64,000 nucleotides of DNA. Origin: Mycolicibacter kumamotonensis (GTDB taxonomy: Bacteria > Actinomycetota > Actinomycetes > Mycobacteriales > Mycobacteriaceae). The notes under the pieces were generated by a model. It was not told the origin of the DNA, did not search any database, and was given only the letters and a program-made list of their open reading frames with translations. A program made the translations under genes and the position numbers. Each line of letters begins with the position of its first letter. The stretch's first letter is position 1. The DNA is taken from assembly GCF_002086285.1 (NCBI RefSeq), contig NZ_MVHU01000003.1, positions 1-64,000 of the forward strand, given 5' to 3'. Positions 17,577 to 24,988 of this stretch are shown piece after piece.

Positions 17577-18313
17577 CGTGACAACGCGGGCCCGACGATC
17601 GACTCCTCGGTCAAGACAGCCGCGGAAAGATCCACGCCCAGTCGCCGGTGCCACAACAGGTGAAACAGCACCGGCAACACCATGATCGCTTCACCGACCG
17701 GTCTCACCCCGGTCATCAGCGGCCGCGCCGAGTCGAACACCGCCTCCAACGCTGCGGCGACCGCCGGGCGGTACACCCGTGGATGCCGATACCCAGACAA
17801 CCAGCGCAAATTCGCCGTCACGACCGGATCCGCAACGCCCGCTCGCCGATAGGCCCATCCCAGGGAACGGCACGCCTGCTCGGACCGGTCGAACAACTCA
17901 GCATCAGCATCCGATATTCGGTCATCGGCCCGCACGTCAAGAACCGTCGCCGTTCCGTCGGACAACCGCACGAAGTAATCAGGCACGTGGTGCCTGCCGT
18001 CACCCCAATGGAGCCGGAACGGCTGCGACGCAACACCAACCACCGCGGGATCGGCGTCCAGCGCGATCAAATGGTCACGCTCCGACCACGACTCGTACCC
18101 AACGTGCTCACGAGTCGTCGAAAACCACCACAGGCCTGGATAATTGCCCTGCCCGCGAAACGCTGGGAAACCACGCACGGGTGAGCAGTCCAACTCAAAG
18201 GCCACTGCGGCACACTCCGCCAGCGGCAAGCGCGAAGAACCCCCGGAGGAGTTGAATTCCACCTCAACGCCACCGTTGACCTGCGGCCATAGCGCCGCCG
18301 GCGCCACACTCAC
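17573..18313 (-). CDS. tnsA: TnsA-like endonuclease subunit of heteromeric transposase
   Basis: A 246 aa protein with a restriction-endonuclease-like core. Likely active-site residues are Glu78 (SWSERDHL), Asp112 (HVPDYFV) and the Asp126-Val-Arg128 segment. E. coli TnsA has Gln-Val-Lys at that last position. This Asp-x-Arg form is, as far as I recall, usual for actinobacterial TnsA-like proteins. Its presence implies cut-and-paste rather than copy-in transposition. It is the first gene of the tns operon; the ATG at 18313 is used. Upstream 18314-18412 contains candidate TnsB sites and presumably the operon promoter. Confidence 0.8.
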   Translation of the reverse strand: MSVAPAALWPQVNGGVEVEFNSSGGSSRLPLAECAAVAFELDCSPVRGFPAFRGQGNYPGLWWFSTTREHVGYESWSERDHLIALDADPAVVGVASQPFRLHWGDGRHHVPDYFVRLSDGTATVLDVRADDRISDADAELFDRSEQACRSLGWAYRRAGVADPVVTANLRWLSGYRHPRVYRPAVAAALEAVFDSARPLMTGVRPVGEAIMVLPVLFHLLWHRRLGVDLSAAVLTEESIVGPALSR

Positions 18314-18335
18314 CTAAACAACGCTACCGGCGGTA

Positions 18336-18412
18336 CCTCGGATAGATTGGCAAAGACACGCCGATACCGCAGATACGGTGGCAATACATCACATCGGATG
18401 TCAACGGACACT
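18336..18412. repeat. Candidate right end of Tn7-like element with TnsB-type sites
   Basis: Reading inward on the minus strand from 18412, the sequence begins TGTCCGTTGACATCCGATG. Related 11-mers follow as direct repeats: GACATCCGATG (18394-18404), TATCTGCGGTA (18367-18377) and TCTATCCGAGG (18336-18346), spaced about 27-31 bp. This pattern resembles the clustered TnsB sites of Tn7-like right ends. The match between copies is imperfect. Confidence 0.45.
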
Positions 18413-18463
18413 GCTGTAGTTCGCCGGCCCGGTCACCGCCAGGCGCCGATGCTCCTCTCGATC

Positions 18464-18506
18464 ACCCGGGCGAACAGACCGCGGGGGTGATGACGACTCA
18501 CCCCGT
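18464..18506. promoter_or_regulatory. Compound operator, copy A (upstream of DUF5709 gene)
   Basis: TCACCCGGGCGA (18464-18475) followed by GGGGTGA-N7-TCACCCC (18486-18506). The second palindrome starts 22 bp after the first, as in copies B and C. One base differs from the perfect TCACCCGGGTGA. It lies 87 nt before the DUF5709 start. Confidence 0.75.
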
Positions 18507-18593
18507 CCGGCGGCACCCTCCTAGCAAGAGCCGAGTGGTCGGCGGCGCCAACACGCAAGGTGCCTTGCGGTTGCGGATACGGAGGTAGCGCCG

Positions 18594-19046
18594 ATGGACA
18601 TGTCTGAATTCGACGACGTGCAGGCCCATCTGCTGGAACCGGAGGAAAGCACGGATTCGGAACAGACGGGCATCGACCTGGACGAGGGCTACTCACCCCC
18701 GGAACGCCCGCGTGAACTCCAGGCGTGGGGACTCACCACCCGGGAAGCCCGCACCCATGAAAGCCTGGCGCGCCGACTGGCCCGTGAGCTGCCCGATGTG
18801 ACCGACCAGTGGGACGGCGATGGCATCGGTGACAGCGCCGATAGCGATGGCGAGGCGATCGACGACCAGGTAGGCGACATGCGAGCAGGGCGGCTCGTCT
18901 CCTTCGACTTCGACCCGACGGATCCGGCTGCGGAGTACCTCGCCCACGATGTCGGCATCGACGGCGGCGCCGCCTCGGCTGAAGAGGCCGCCATGCACAT
19001 CGTTTCCGACGAGGATGTCCGCGGCTGGGGGTGGGAGCTGCAATGA
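18594..19046 (+). CDS. DUF5709 family acidic stress-associated protein
   Basis: A 150 aa very acidic soluble protein. The C-terminal block GIDGGAASAEEAAMHIV and the middle RTHESLARRLARELPDV segment fit the DUF5709 family of actinobacteria. No enzymatic motif, signal peptide or membrane helix is seen. The ATG at 18594 has GGAGG 8 nt upstream. The promoter region holds compound operator A, shared with two neighbouring stress-related units, so it probably belongs to the same regulon. Molecular function is unknown. Confidence 0.7.
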   Translation: MDMSEFDDVQAHLLEPEESTDSEQTGIDLDEGYSPPERPRELQAWGLTTREARTHESLARRLARELPDVTDQWDGDGIGDSADSDGEAIDDQVGDMRAGRLVSFDFDPTDPAAEYLAHDVGIDGGAASAEEAAMHIVSDEDVRGWGWELQ

Positions 19047-19106
19047 TCCGGCAACCGTGCGTGATTGGGGCAGACGCGATCACAGACCTGCCCGTTCGTC
19101 GGCACC

Positions 19107-19148
19107 TCACCCGGGTGATTTCCGGACAGGGATGAAGACAACTCACCC
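19107..19148. promoter_or_regulatory. Compound operator, copy B (upstream of DUF417 gene)
   Basis: Perfect palindrome TCACCCGGGTGA (19107-19118) followed by GGGATGA-N7-TCACCC (19129-19148), with the two starts 22 bp apart. It lies 50 nt upstream of the DUF417 start, overlapping the expected promoter position. Confidence 0.8.
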
Positions 19149-19198
19149 GCCGCGCACCGATGGTGGGTAGCACCTTTACCCGCAGAACGGAGAATCCA

Positions 19199-19696
19199 AT
19201 GTCACACGAGGGCGCTACACCGATGTTGATGGGCACGCCTATACAAGATCAGCCGACGCGTGTGGCCGCATACATCGCGCGGTATGGATTGGTCGCAGTG
19301 CTCGCCTGGTTCGGTGCGATGAAGTTCACTTCGTATGAAGCCCAGGGTATTTCACATTGGGTAGCCAACAGTCCGCTCATGAGCTGGACGTACCAGATCA
19401 TCTCCGTCGACGCGTTCGGCCGGCTGAACGGAACCGTCGAGTTGATCACCGCCACCCTGCTGGCCCTCAAGCCGTGGTTGCCGAAGGCCGCGGTGGTGGG
19501 TGGCATTTTCGCGTCGCTGTTCTTCGTGACGACACTGAGCTTCATGGTCACCACGCCCGGCACCGGTGAGGCGTCTGCCGGTGGCTTTCCCGTTCTGTCT
19601 GCCGACGGGGAGTTCTTGATGAAGGACATCGCACTCCTCGGCCTAGCGTTGTGGCTGCTGGCGGACGCCATCGAGGCAGCCCGAGCGCAGAGATGA
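19199..19696 (+). CDS. DUF417 / YkgB (RclC-like) inner-membrane protein
   Basis: A 165 aa protein with about four membrane helices. The motif FGAMKFTSYEAQGISHWVANSPLMSW (split at residues 39-64) is characteristic of DUF417/YkgB; the E. coli member RclC protects against reactive chlorine. The ATG at 19199 is chosen because the preceding 13 in-frame codons overlap the promoter region; a weak GGAG lies about 6 nt upstream. Its stop overlaps the start of a flavin disulfide reductase remnant as ATGA, echoing the rclC-rclA association of E. coli. Role in oxidant defence is inferred from family and context. Confidence 0.78.
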   Translation: MSHEGATPMLMGTPIQDQPTRVAAYIARYGLVAVLAWFGAMKFTSYEAQGISHWVANSPLMSWTYQIISVDAFGRLNGTVELITATLLALKPWLPKAAVVGGIFASLFFVTTLSFMVTTPGTGEASAGGFPVLSADGEFLMKDIALLGLALWLLADAIEAARAQR

Positions 19697-19914
19697 CATC
19701 GCCATCGCGTGACCATTACGACCTGATCGTCCTCGGCGCAGGCTCCGGGGGATATGTGGCAGCGATCCGCGCCGCCCAAGCCGGTTGACGCTGGCGCGGC
19801 CGTGGGACCTGACCGTCACCGAGCTGGCGCGAAACGTCCACACCCATCCCACGCTGGGCGAAGGGCTGCAGGAATGCTTTCACGCCCTGGCCGGGAACGC
19901 GATCAATCTGTAGG
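19693..19914 (+). pseudogene. Deleted remnant of a pyridine nucleotide-disulfide oxidoreductase (Lpd/RclA-like)
   Basis: From the ATG at 19693 the frame encodes YDLIVLGAGSGGYVAAIRAA, the FAD-binding start of a lipoamide-dehydrogenase-type flavoprotein, then stops at 19789. Directly afterwards, in another frame, comes a typical C-terminal dimerisation tail (PWDLTVTELARNVHTHP, then LQECFHALAGNAINL) ending at TAG 19912-19914. The middle of roughly 400 codons, including the redox CxxxxC and NAD domain, is missing, so a single internal deletion explains both pieces. The start overlaps the DUF417 stop, so the intact ancestor was co-expressed with it. The product is certainly non-functional. Confidence 0.85.
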
Positions 19915-19966
19915 CGGCCTCGGTAGCCGAGTGTCGCCGGTCAACCGAAACACGGGAAGGCTCATC

Positions 19967-20725
19967 ATGAAGATCGTAGTTATCGGCGGCCATGGGCTGA
20001 TCGGCTCGAAGGTGGTCGCCACCCTCAGCGGACAGCGTCACGACGTGATCGCCGCCTCACGTCGCACAGGTGTGGACACCCTCTCCGGTGAGGGCCTGGC
20101 CGATGCCGTCTCCGGCGCCGATGTCCTGGTAGACGTCGCCGACTCACCATTGTTCGACGACGAGCCGGTGATGCACTTCTTCACGACCGCGACCGCCAAC
20201 CTCCTCGCTGCCGAGCGGGAAGCAGGAGTTGGACACCACGTCGCATTGTCTGTGGTCGGTGCGGAGGTCATGCCCGACAGTGGATACAACACGGCAAAAG
20301 CAGCCCAGGAGAAGCTGATCAAGGAGTCGGGCCGCCCCTATTCGATCGTTCGGGCGACACCGTTCTATGAGTTCGCGGTCGCCCTGGCCGATTCGGCGAC
20401 GGAGGGCGACATCGTCCTATTGCCGCCGGCGGTGTTCCGGCCCATCGCCGCCGACGACGTCGCTACCGCAGTGGCCCGCGCGGCCGTTGCTCGTCCGAGC
20501 AACGCGGTGACGGAGATCGCCGGGCCCGACAAGGTCGCCATGGACGACTTTGCGCGTCAGGGCCTTGCCGCCATCGGTGATCGGCGCCGGGTCGTCGCCG
20601 ACGCCCGGGCGCCGTACTTCGGGGCGGTGATCGACGATCACAGCCTCGCCCCCGACAAGCACGCCACCATCTTCAGCACCCGATACTCCGACTGGCTCGA
20701 CGCACGCGCCGACTACAGCGCTTAG
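19967..20725 (+). CDS. NAD(P)-binding atypical SDR (NmrA-like)
   Basis: A 252 aa Rossmann protein. The dinucleotide-binding glycine motif GGHGLIG is at residues 7-13, followed by a basic Arg-Arg segment (SRRTG) suggesting NADP(H). It lacks a classical YxxxK catalytic pair in the usual place and fits the NmrA-like/atypical SDR group (quinone- or redox-sensing relatives). The ATG at 19967 is the first good start after the flavoprotein remnant, with GGGAAGG upstream. It sits in the same orientation as the DUF417 gene and was probably the third gene of that operon under operator B. Confidence 0.75.
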   Translation: MKIVVIGGHGLIGSKVVATLSGQRHDVIAASRRTGVDTLSGEGLADAVSGADVLVDVADSPLFDDEPVMHFFTTATANLLAAEREAGVGHHVALSVVGAEVMPDSGYNTAKAAQEKLIKESGRPYSIVRATPFYEFAVALADSATEGDIVLLPPAVFRPIAADDVATAVARAAVARPSNAVTEIAGPDKVAMDDFARQGLAAIGDRRRVVADARAPYFGAVIDDHSLAPDKHATIFSTRYSDWLDARADYSA

Positions 20726-20731
20726 GGCCGA

Positions 20732-20773
20732 TCACCCGGGTGAACCCGGCGCCGGGGTGATGACACTTCACCC
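20732..20773. promoter_or_regulatory. Compound operator, copy C (upstream of SDR-msrB-msrA)
   Basis: Perfect palindrome TCACCCGGGTGA (20732-20743) followed by GGGGTGA-N7-TCACCC (20754-20773), with the two starts 22 bp apart. It begins 6 nt after the preceding stop codon and lies 110 nt upstream of the SDR start, in a 158-nt gap that otherwise shows only promoter-like sequence. Confidence 0.8.
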
Positions 20774-20883
20774 GGAACGGCCGCAATCTCGAGTAGCGCC
20801 CGATTTGGGCCGACTCGAATTCGGATAACGACGGCCCGACATACACCGGCTGTCAGATGAGATCAGGATAGGAAGGCCGCGAC

Positions 20884-21654
20884 ATGCATTTCGAGGCTAA
20901 GAAAGTCGTTGTCGTCGGGGGCAGTTCGGGAATGGGCCGGCAGGTCGCGAACGACGTTGTCGACCACGGCGGCAGCGCGGTGATCATCGGACGCTCCGAA
21001 ACCCGGGTCGGTGAGACCGTCGCCGCGCTGACCGGTCGGCGCGGGGTGGTCCGCGGGATCACCGCGGAGCTCACGGATCGCGCCGCGGTCGCCGACGTGC
21101 AGCGGGTGCTCTCCGAAGAGCACAGTGACGCCACACTTCTCGTCAATGCGGCAGGATTCTTCATCCCGAAACCATTTCTCACCTACGACTCGCAGGCCTA
21201 CGACTCCTACATGGAGCTCAACCACGCGCTGTTCTTCCTCACGCAGACCGTCGTCGCCGGCATGGTCGCCAAGGGCGAGGGCGGCTCCATCGTCAATATC
21301 GGCAGCATGTGGGCGCATCAGGCAATCGGGCTGACACCGTCGTCGGTGTACTCGATGCAAAAAGCGGGGCTGCATGCGCTCACCCACAACCTCGCTATCG
21401 AGCTGGCCGAGCACAACATTCGTGTCAACGCGGTGGCACCGGCCGTCGTCAAGACGCCACTCTACGAAGGTTTCCTACCCAAGGACGAGATCGACGCCAC
21501 CCTGGCGACCTTCGCTCCGCTGCATCCACTGGGGCGAGTGGGCACCCCCGCCGACGTCGCCAACGCCGTCACCTATCTGCTCTCCGATCAGGCCAGCTGG
21601 GTCACCGGCGCGATTCTCAACGTCGATGGCGGCATCATGGCGGGCCGCAATTAG
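20884..21654 (+). CDS. Classical SDR family oxidoreductase
   Basis: A 256 aa NAD(P)-dependent dehydrogenase/reductase. The cofactor motif GGSSGMG is at 12-18, NAAG near residue 89, the catalytic Ser in NIGSM, and Tyr-x-x-x-Lys in YSMQK. The C-terminal GAILNVDGG is typical of the classical family. Basic residues after the first beta strand (GRSETR) favour NADPH. It is followed 37 nt later by msrB, and operator C precedes it, so it belongs to the putative oxidant-stress regulon; reduction of a toxic carbonyl is plausible but unproven. Confidence 0.82.
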   Translation: MHFEAKKVVVVGGSSGMGRQVANDVVDHGGSAVIIGRSETRVGETVAALTGRRGVVRGITAELTDRAAVADVQRVLSEEHSDATLLVNAAGFFIPKPFLTYDSQAYDSYMELNHALFFLTQTVVAGMVAKGEGGSIVNIGSMWAHQAIGLTPSSVYSMQKAGLHALTHNLAIELAEHNIRVNAVAPAVVKTPLYEGFLPKDEIDATLATFAPLHPLGRVGTPADVANAVTYLLSDQASWVTGAILNVDGGIMAGRN

Positions 21655-21691
21655 CCGGCCGATCGGCCGAGCACCCAACCAAGGAGGAACC

Positions 21692-22183
21692 GTGTCACAC
21701 CAATACACCAAGAACCTCGCCGCAGTCGAGGCGTTGAACCCCAAGCAGTACTACGTCACCCAGGAGAACGGGACCGAGCGGGCATTCTCCGGGGAGTACT
21801 GGGCTAACAGGGAGCCCGGTATCTACGTCGACGTCGTCTCCGGTGAGCCGTTGTTCGCCTCACTCGACAAGTTCGACAGCGGCACCGGCTGGCCCAGCTT
21901 CACCAGGCCCATCGACGCGAACAACGTCGTGGAGAAACGCGACCGGAGCCACTTGGTGGAGCGTATCGAGGTGCGTTCCACTCAGGCCGACAGCCACTTG
22001 GGCCACGTATTCACCGACGGCCCGGGCGAAACCGGTTTGCGCTACTGCATCAACTCGGCAGCCCTGCGGTTCATCCACCGCGATGACCTTGCCGCCGAGG
22101 GCTACGGGCAGTACCTGAGCCTGTTCGGCGAACCGACTGCGGCGCCGAGCGACGCGGTCGAGGCCGGGGAGCAGCAGAAATGA
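21692..22183 (+). CDS. msrB: Peptide-methionine (R)-S-oxide reductase MsrB
   Basis: A 163 aa repair enzyme reducing methionine-R-sulfoxide in proteins. The SelR fold signature is clear: GWPSF (66-70), the HLGHVF active-site loop (102-107) and catalytic Cys119 in RYCINS. The two CxxC zinc pairs found in many MsrB proteins are absent, and Cys119 is the only cysteine, so recycling must use a partner without an internal resolving Cys. The start is GTG at 21692 with a strong AAGGAGG. It overlaps msrA by 4 nt. Confidence 0.92.
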   Translation: MSHQYTKNLAAVEALNPKQYYVTQENGTERAFSGEYWANREPGIYVDVVSGEPLFASLDKFDSGTGWPSFTRPIDANNVVEKRDRSHLVERIEVRSTQADSHLGHVFTDGPGETGLRYCINSAALRFIHRDDLAAEGYGQYLSLFGEPTAAPSDAVEAGEQQK

Positions 22184-22707
22184 CCGCCCGCGACAAGGTG
22201 GCCATCCTGGCCGGAGGGTGTTTCTGGGGCATGCAGGACCTGATCCGCAAGCAGCCCGGAGTGGTCTCCACCCGGGTCGGCTACACCGGGGGCCAGAATG
22301 CGCACCCGACCTACCGCAACCATCCCGGCCACGCCGAGGCGATCGAGATCACCTTCCGGCCGGACCAGACCGACTACCGCAGCCTGCTGGAGTTCTTCTT
22401 CCAGATCCACGACCCGACCACCAGGAACCGCCAGGGCAACGACGTCGGCACCAGCTATCGCTCGGCGATCTTCTACCTCGACGAGGAGCAGAAGCGGATC
22501 GCGTTGGACACCATCGGCGATGTCGAGAAGTCGGGACGGTGGCCGGGTGAGGTGGTGACCGAAGTCACTCCGGCCGGGGAGTTCTGGGAGGCAGAGCCCG
22601 AACACCAGGACTACCTGCAGCGCTACCCCGCGGGTTATACGTGCCACTACGTGCGACCGGACTGGAAGCTGCCCCGCAGCAGTGACTCTGTGACGCCGGC
22701 CGGCTGA
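22180..22707 (+). CDS. msrA: Peptide-methionine (S)-S-oxide reductase MsrA
   Basis: A 175 aa enzyme for methionine-S-sulfoxide. The signature GCFWG is at 13-17 with catalytic Cys14, followed by GYTGG and a C-terminal Cys in YTCHYVRP that can resolve the disulfide. ATG overlaps the msrB stop (ATGA), so both stereospecific repair activities are made together. With the DUF417 protein and the reductases upstream, it indicates defence against hypochlorous acid or peroxide. The gene converges on the DUF1906 gene across 45 nt. Confidence 0.93.
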   Translation: MTARDKVAILAGGCFWGMQDLIRKQPGVVSTRVGYTGGQNAHPTYRNHPGHAEAIEITFRPDQTDYRSLLEFFFQIHDPTTRNRQGNDVGTSYRSAIFYLDEEQKRIALDTIGDVEKSGRWPGEVVTEVTPAGEFWEAEPEHQDYLQRYPAGYTCHYVRPDWKLPRSSDSVTPAG

Positions 22708-22752
22708 AACCGGTGACCAGGGCCGGCCGCCGAGCCCCCGGTTACCGCCGCT

Positions 22753-23550
22753 TCACTGATGGAAGTTCCACTGCCCGCAGTCCTGGGCCAGCACGTCGTT
22801 GACGTCGACCTCGATCCCACCCACGATCGGTCCCGGCGTCGACGCGGTGCTCACGATGCGCTGGAAAAGCACCGCCCCGGGGAATCGTTGGCCGCGCGAC
22901 CAGGAGCGGGTCTGCCAGGCCCAGCGGTACCCGGGGGTGCGTGAGTTTCCGATGACACCGTCGGCCGCGGCCCACTGGCAGACGTTGACGCCCCCGTAGA
23001 CCCCGGTGCGCTGCACTCCGATCACCGAGTTGATACCGCGAAACCATGGCAGCGCAACGTTGTTCCAGGTGTCACGGTTGATGTCGTCGTCGACGCTGAA
23101 GAAGATCGGTGCATTGCGGCCGCCACCGGCCGCGGTGTGCAGATTCCAGGCGGTCTGCGCATCCGAGACGCCGCCGGCGTAGCCGCGGGTGAAGTCCGAC
23201 GGCGCTGTCCCGCCCGGCTTGCCGTACTGGTAGTTGCTGACGATCACCAGTCCCGCGGCGGTCAGCGACTCCGCGTAGGGGCGGGTGATCGGTTTGGCGC
23301 CGAAGTTCGACCCCGGCCGGGACGTCGAGACGTAGTTGATCACCCCGGCATGGCCGGCGGCCCGGATGTCCTGCGCCGGGATCTGGCGCATGGCGTAGTC
23401 GATCAGCGTCGGCGCGGCGGCCGAGGCGGTGGGCGTGCCGGCAGCGGCTGCAGCGCCCACCCCGGCCAGCGCCGCGGCGGATGCGTACCGCAGCACATCA
23501 CGCCGGGAAACCGGGTGTGACAGGCGACGGGTCACCGGATGGTCCTGCAT
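22753..23550 (-). CDS. Tat-exported DUF1906 (glycoside-hydrolase-like) protein
   Basis: A 265 aa protein with a twin-arginine signal (SRRDVLRYASAAALAG, residues 14-29) and an Ala-rich cleavage region near residue 45. The mature domain (from about TLIDYAMRQIP) matches DUF1906, a TIM-barrel fold related to glycoside hydrolases; acidic residues appear in SVDDDINRD and IEVDVND. The M. tuberculosis homologue Rv2525c is Tat-secreted and linked to the cell envelope. Envelope glycan handling is likely but the substrate is unknown. It overlaps nothing functional on the other strand; the neighbouring + strand gene starts at 23626. Confidence 0.82.
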   Translation of the reverse strand: MQDHPVTRRLSHPVSRRDVLRYASAAALAGVGAAAAAGTPTASAAAPTLIDYAMRQIPAQDIRAAGHAGVINYVSTSRPGSNFGAKPITRPYAESLTAAGLVIVSNYQYGKPGGTAPSDFTRGYAGGVSDAQTAWNLHTAAGGGRNAPIFFSVDDDINRDTWNNVALPWFRGINSVIGVQRTGVYGGVNVCQWAAADGVIGNSRTPGYRWAWQTRSWSRGQRFPGAVLFQRIVSTASTPGPIVGGIEVDVNDVLAQDCGQWNFHQ

Positions 23551-23625
23551 CGCCCGATGTTAACAATGTGGCTACTGTTAATGGTGTTGCCCACGCCGGG
23601 CAGGCTGCGCCGTTACGATGCGGCG

Positions 23626-24492
23626 ATGTCGACACGCACTCGAGGGCGGGCCGTGGCCGGCTGGTGTCTGGTCGCGGTGTGGTTCGCCGCGACGGTGACA
23701 GCGGCCCTGAGCGCCGGCACGCCGATACAGAATGTGGCCGAGGCGGTGTACGGCGCCGCGCTGGCCGCGTTCGTCGTGCTGCACACCCTGACGCTGTACC
23801 GGCCGGCCGGCGCCATCACTTATTTCGCTGTTGCGGTAACCGTGGCATTCGGCTTCGAGGCGTGCAGTGTCGCAACCGGTTTCCCCTTCGGCTCCTACGT
23901 TCACCACTTCGAAGGACCACGCGCGCTCGGGGTTCCGTTCACGGTCGTGTTCGGCTGGGTGGTGCTGGCCTGGCTGGCATGGGTTCTGGCCCGGGTGATC
24001 GTGGGCGAGGACCGCGGCCACCGGGCCTTCGTGATCGTCACCCCCGTCATCGCCACGTTCATCCTCGGCGGATATGACCTGGTGATCGACCCGATCGCGG
24101 CCTACGCCCGCGGCCTGTATTCCTATGGGTCGCCCAGTGGGGCGCTCGGCGTTCCCTTGAGTAATTACTTCGGGTGGCTGTTCACCGGATGGGTGATGTT
24201 CCAGGTCTTCTCGTTGGTGGAACGGCGGTGGCGGCGAGAACCGACGGCAACGCCGCCGCGAGCGACGCTGTTGATGCCGGCCGTCATCTGGTTCGGACTC
24301 GCGCTGCAGGTCAACCTGGAGATGCTTCGCGTCGGTGATGCCACGGCGACACTTCAGGGCGGCAGGGTCATTCCGCTGTCTGACATCTACTCGACCTGCT
24401 GCGCGATGTCATGGTTCACGATGGGCCTCGTCGTGGCGATCAGCGTTGCGCGGCTGTATCCGGGGGGCGACCCGACGACAACGCCGCGGTAG
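23626..24492 (+). CDS. Carotenoid biosynthesis (CruF/DUF422-like) membrane protein
   Basis: A 288 aa integral membrane protein with about seven to eight hydrophobic helices. Motifs such as GFPFGSYVH, YDLVIDPIA and a NYFGW segment match the DUF422 carotenoid hydratase-like family (CruF relatives). In carotenoid makers CruF adds water to the psi-end; no other carotenoid gene is nearby, so the substrate here is open. The ATG at 23626 is preferred over upstream in-frame ATGs (23539, 23560) because those overlap the promoter region of the DUF1906 gene. Confidence 0.68.
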   Translation: MSTRTRGRAVAGWCLVAVWFAATVTAALSAGTPIQNVAEAVYGAALAAFVVLHTLTLYRPAGAITYFAVAVTVAFGFEACSVATGFPFGSYVHHFEGPRALGVPFTVVFGWVVLAWLAWVLARVIVGEDRGHRAFVIVTPVIATFILGGYDLVIDPIAAYARGLYSYGSPSGALGVPLSNYFGWLFTGWVMFQVFSLVERRWRREPTATPPRATLLMPAVIWFGLALQVNLEMLRVGDATATLQGGRVIPLSDIYSTCCAMSWFTMGLVVAISVARLYPGGDPTTTPR

Positions 24493-24495
24493 CGA

Positions 24496-24948
24496 TCAAA
24501 GGCGAACCAAGCTGAACGGATAGGTGAGAACCCCGCCGGGAGCCCCATCGCATCCGCCGGCCGGCGACGACGTCAACGTCCCTTGCAACGTCGCCGCATC
24601 CCAGGAGTACACGTCACGCGTCGGGATGATCTGCCCGTAATAGACGTTGCCGCAGCGCAATCCGTCCGGGATATCGACGGTCAGGGTGTAGCGCCCGTCG
24701 GCGAGGTGGGCGTCGCCGGAGTACTCGAACGCTTTGGCCACCGGCATCGGAATCGCCTGGATGTGCGCGCAGTCATCCGCGGCCGGTATGCAGTGCGATA
24801 CCGCCCATGTCCAGGTGTGGAAGTCAAAGCGGTCCGGCAGCAGCAGCTGGTAGTTGGCGAAGAACGGTTCGGAATGACTTGGCGGTGAGGCGCATACCCC
24901 GGCCGCCGCGAACGCGGAGAGCGTGCACAGCAGGCCCGCAGTCTTCAT
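24496..24948 (-). CDS. Small exported protein of unknown function
   Basis: A 150 aa protein. An N-terminal signal peptide (MKTAGLLCTLSAFAAAGVCA) precedes a mature part rich in aromatic residues with four Cys (including HCIPAADDC), likely two disulfides. The start at 24948 is chosen for its signal peptide and the GGAG nearby upstream. The overall pattern (a short domain ending in YPFSLVRL) resembles the exported protein encoded after mceF (35159-35671), whose end is INMPFKLVKLG. I do not recognise a function. Confidence 0.65.
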   Translation of the reverse strand: MKTAGLLCTLSAFAAAGVCASPPSHSEPFFANYQLLLPDRFDFHTWTWAVSHCIPAADDCAHIQAIPMPVAKAFEYSGDAHLADGRYTLTVDIPDGLRCGNVYYGQIIPTRDVYSWDAATLQGTLTSSPAGGCDGAPGGVLTYPFSLVRL

Positions 24949-24988
24949 GCCTCTCCTCCGTCGGTCGTGCCCTACTCCGCGCAGTCCG

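Larger units (their letters stand above)
10345..18412. mobile_element. Probable Tn7-like transposon with metal-efflux cargo
   Basis: A tnsA-tnsB-tnsC-tniQ operon (18313 to 13578) plus cmtR-DUF1490-ctpG cargo. The proposed left end starts with TGTCCGTTG at 10345 inside the arsR 3' end; the proposed right end is the inverted copy (CAACGGACA, ending 18412). Tn7-type ends begin with TGT and carry several TnsB sites, and related 11-bp motifs occur inside both ends. The 5-bp flanks (TTTGT and CTGCT) are not a target duplication, so the boundaries remain provisional. No cas genes are present, so this is not a CRISPR-associated transposon. Confidence 0.55.

Noticed and set aside
10345-18412. CRISPR-associated transposon (CAST)
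   Set aside because: No repeat array, no cas genes; only a single short TniQ.
10340-18417. A 5-bp target-site duplication around the Tn7-like element
   Set aside because: Flanks are TTTGT and CTGCT; they do not match, so no duplication is claimed and the ends remain provisional.
22708-22743. Terminator hairpin between msrA and the DUF1906 gene
   Set aside because: Only AACCGG/CCGGTT 6-bp arms with a long loop and no T-tract; too weak.
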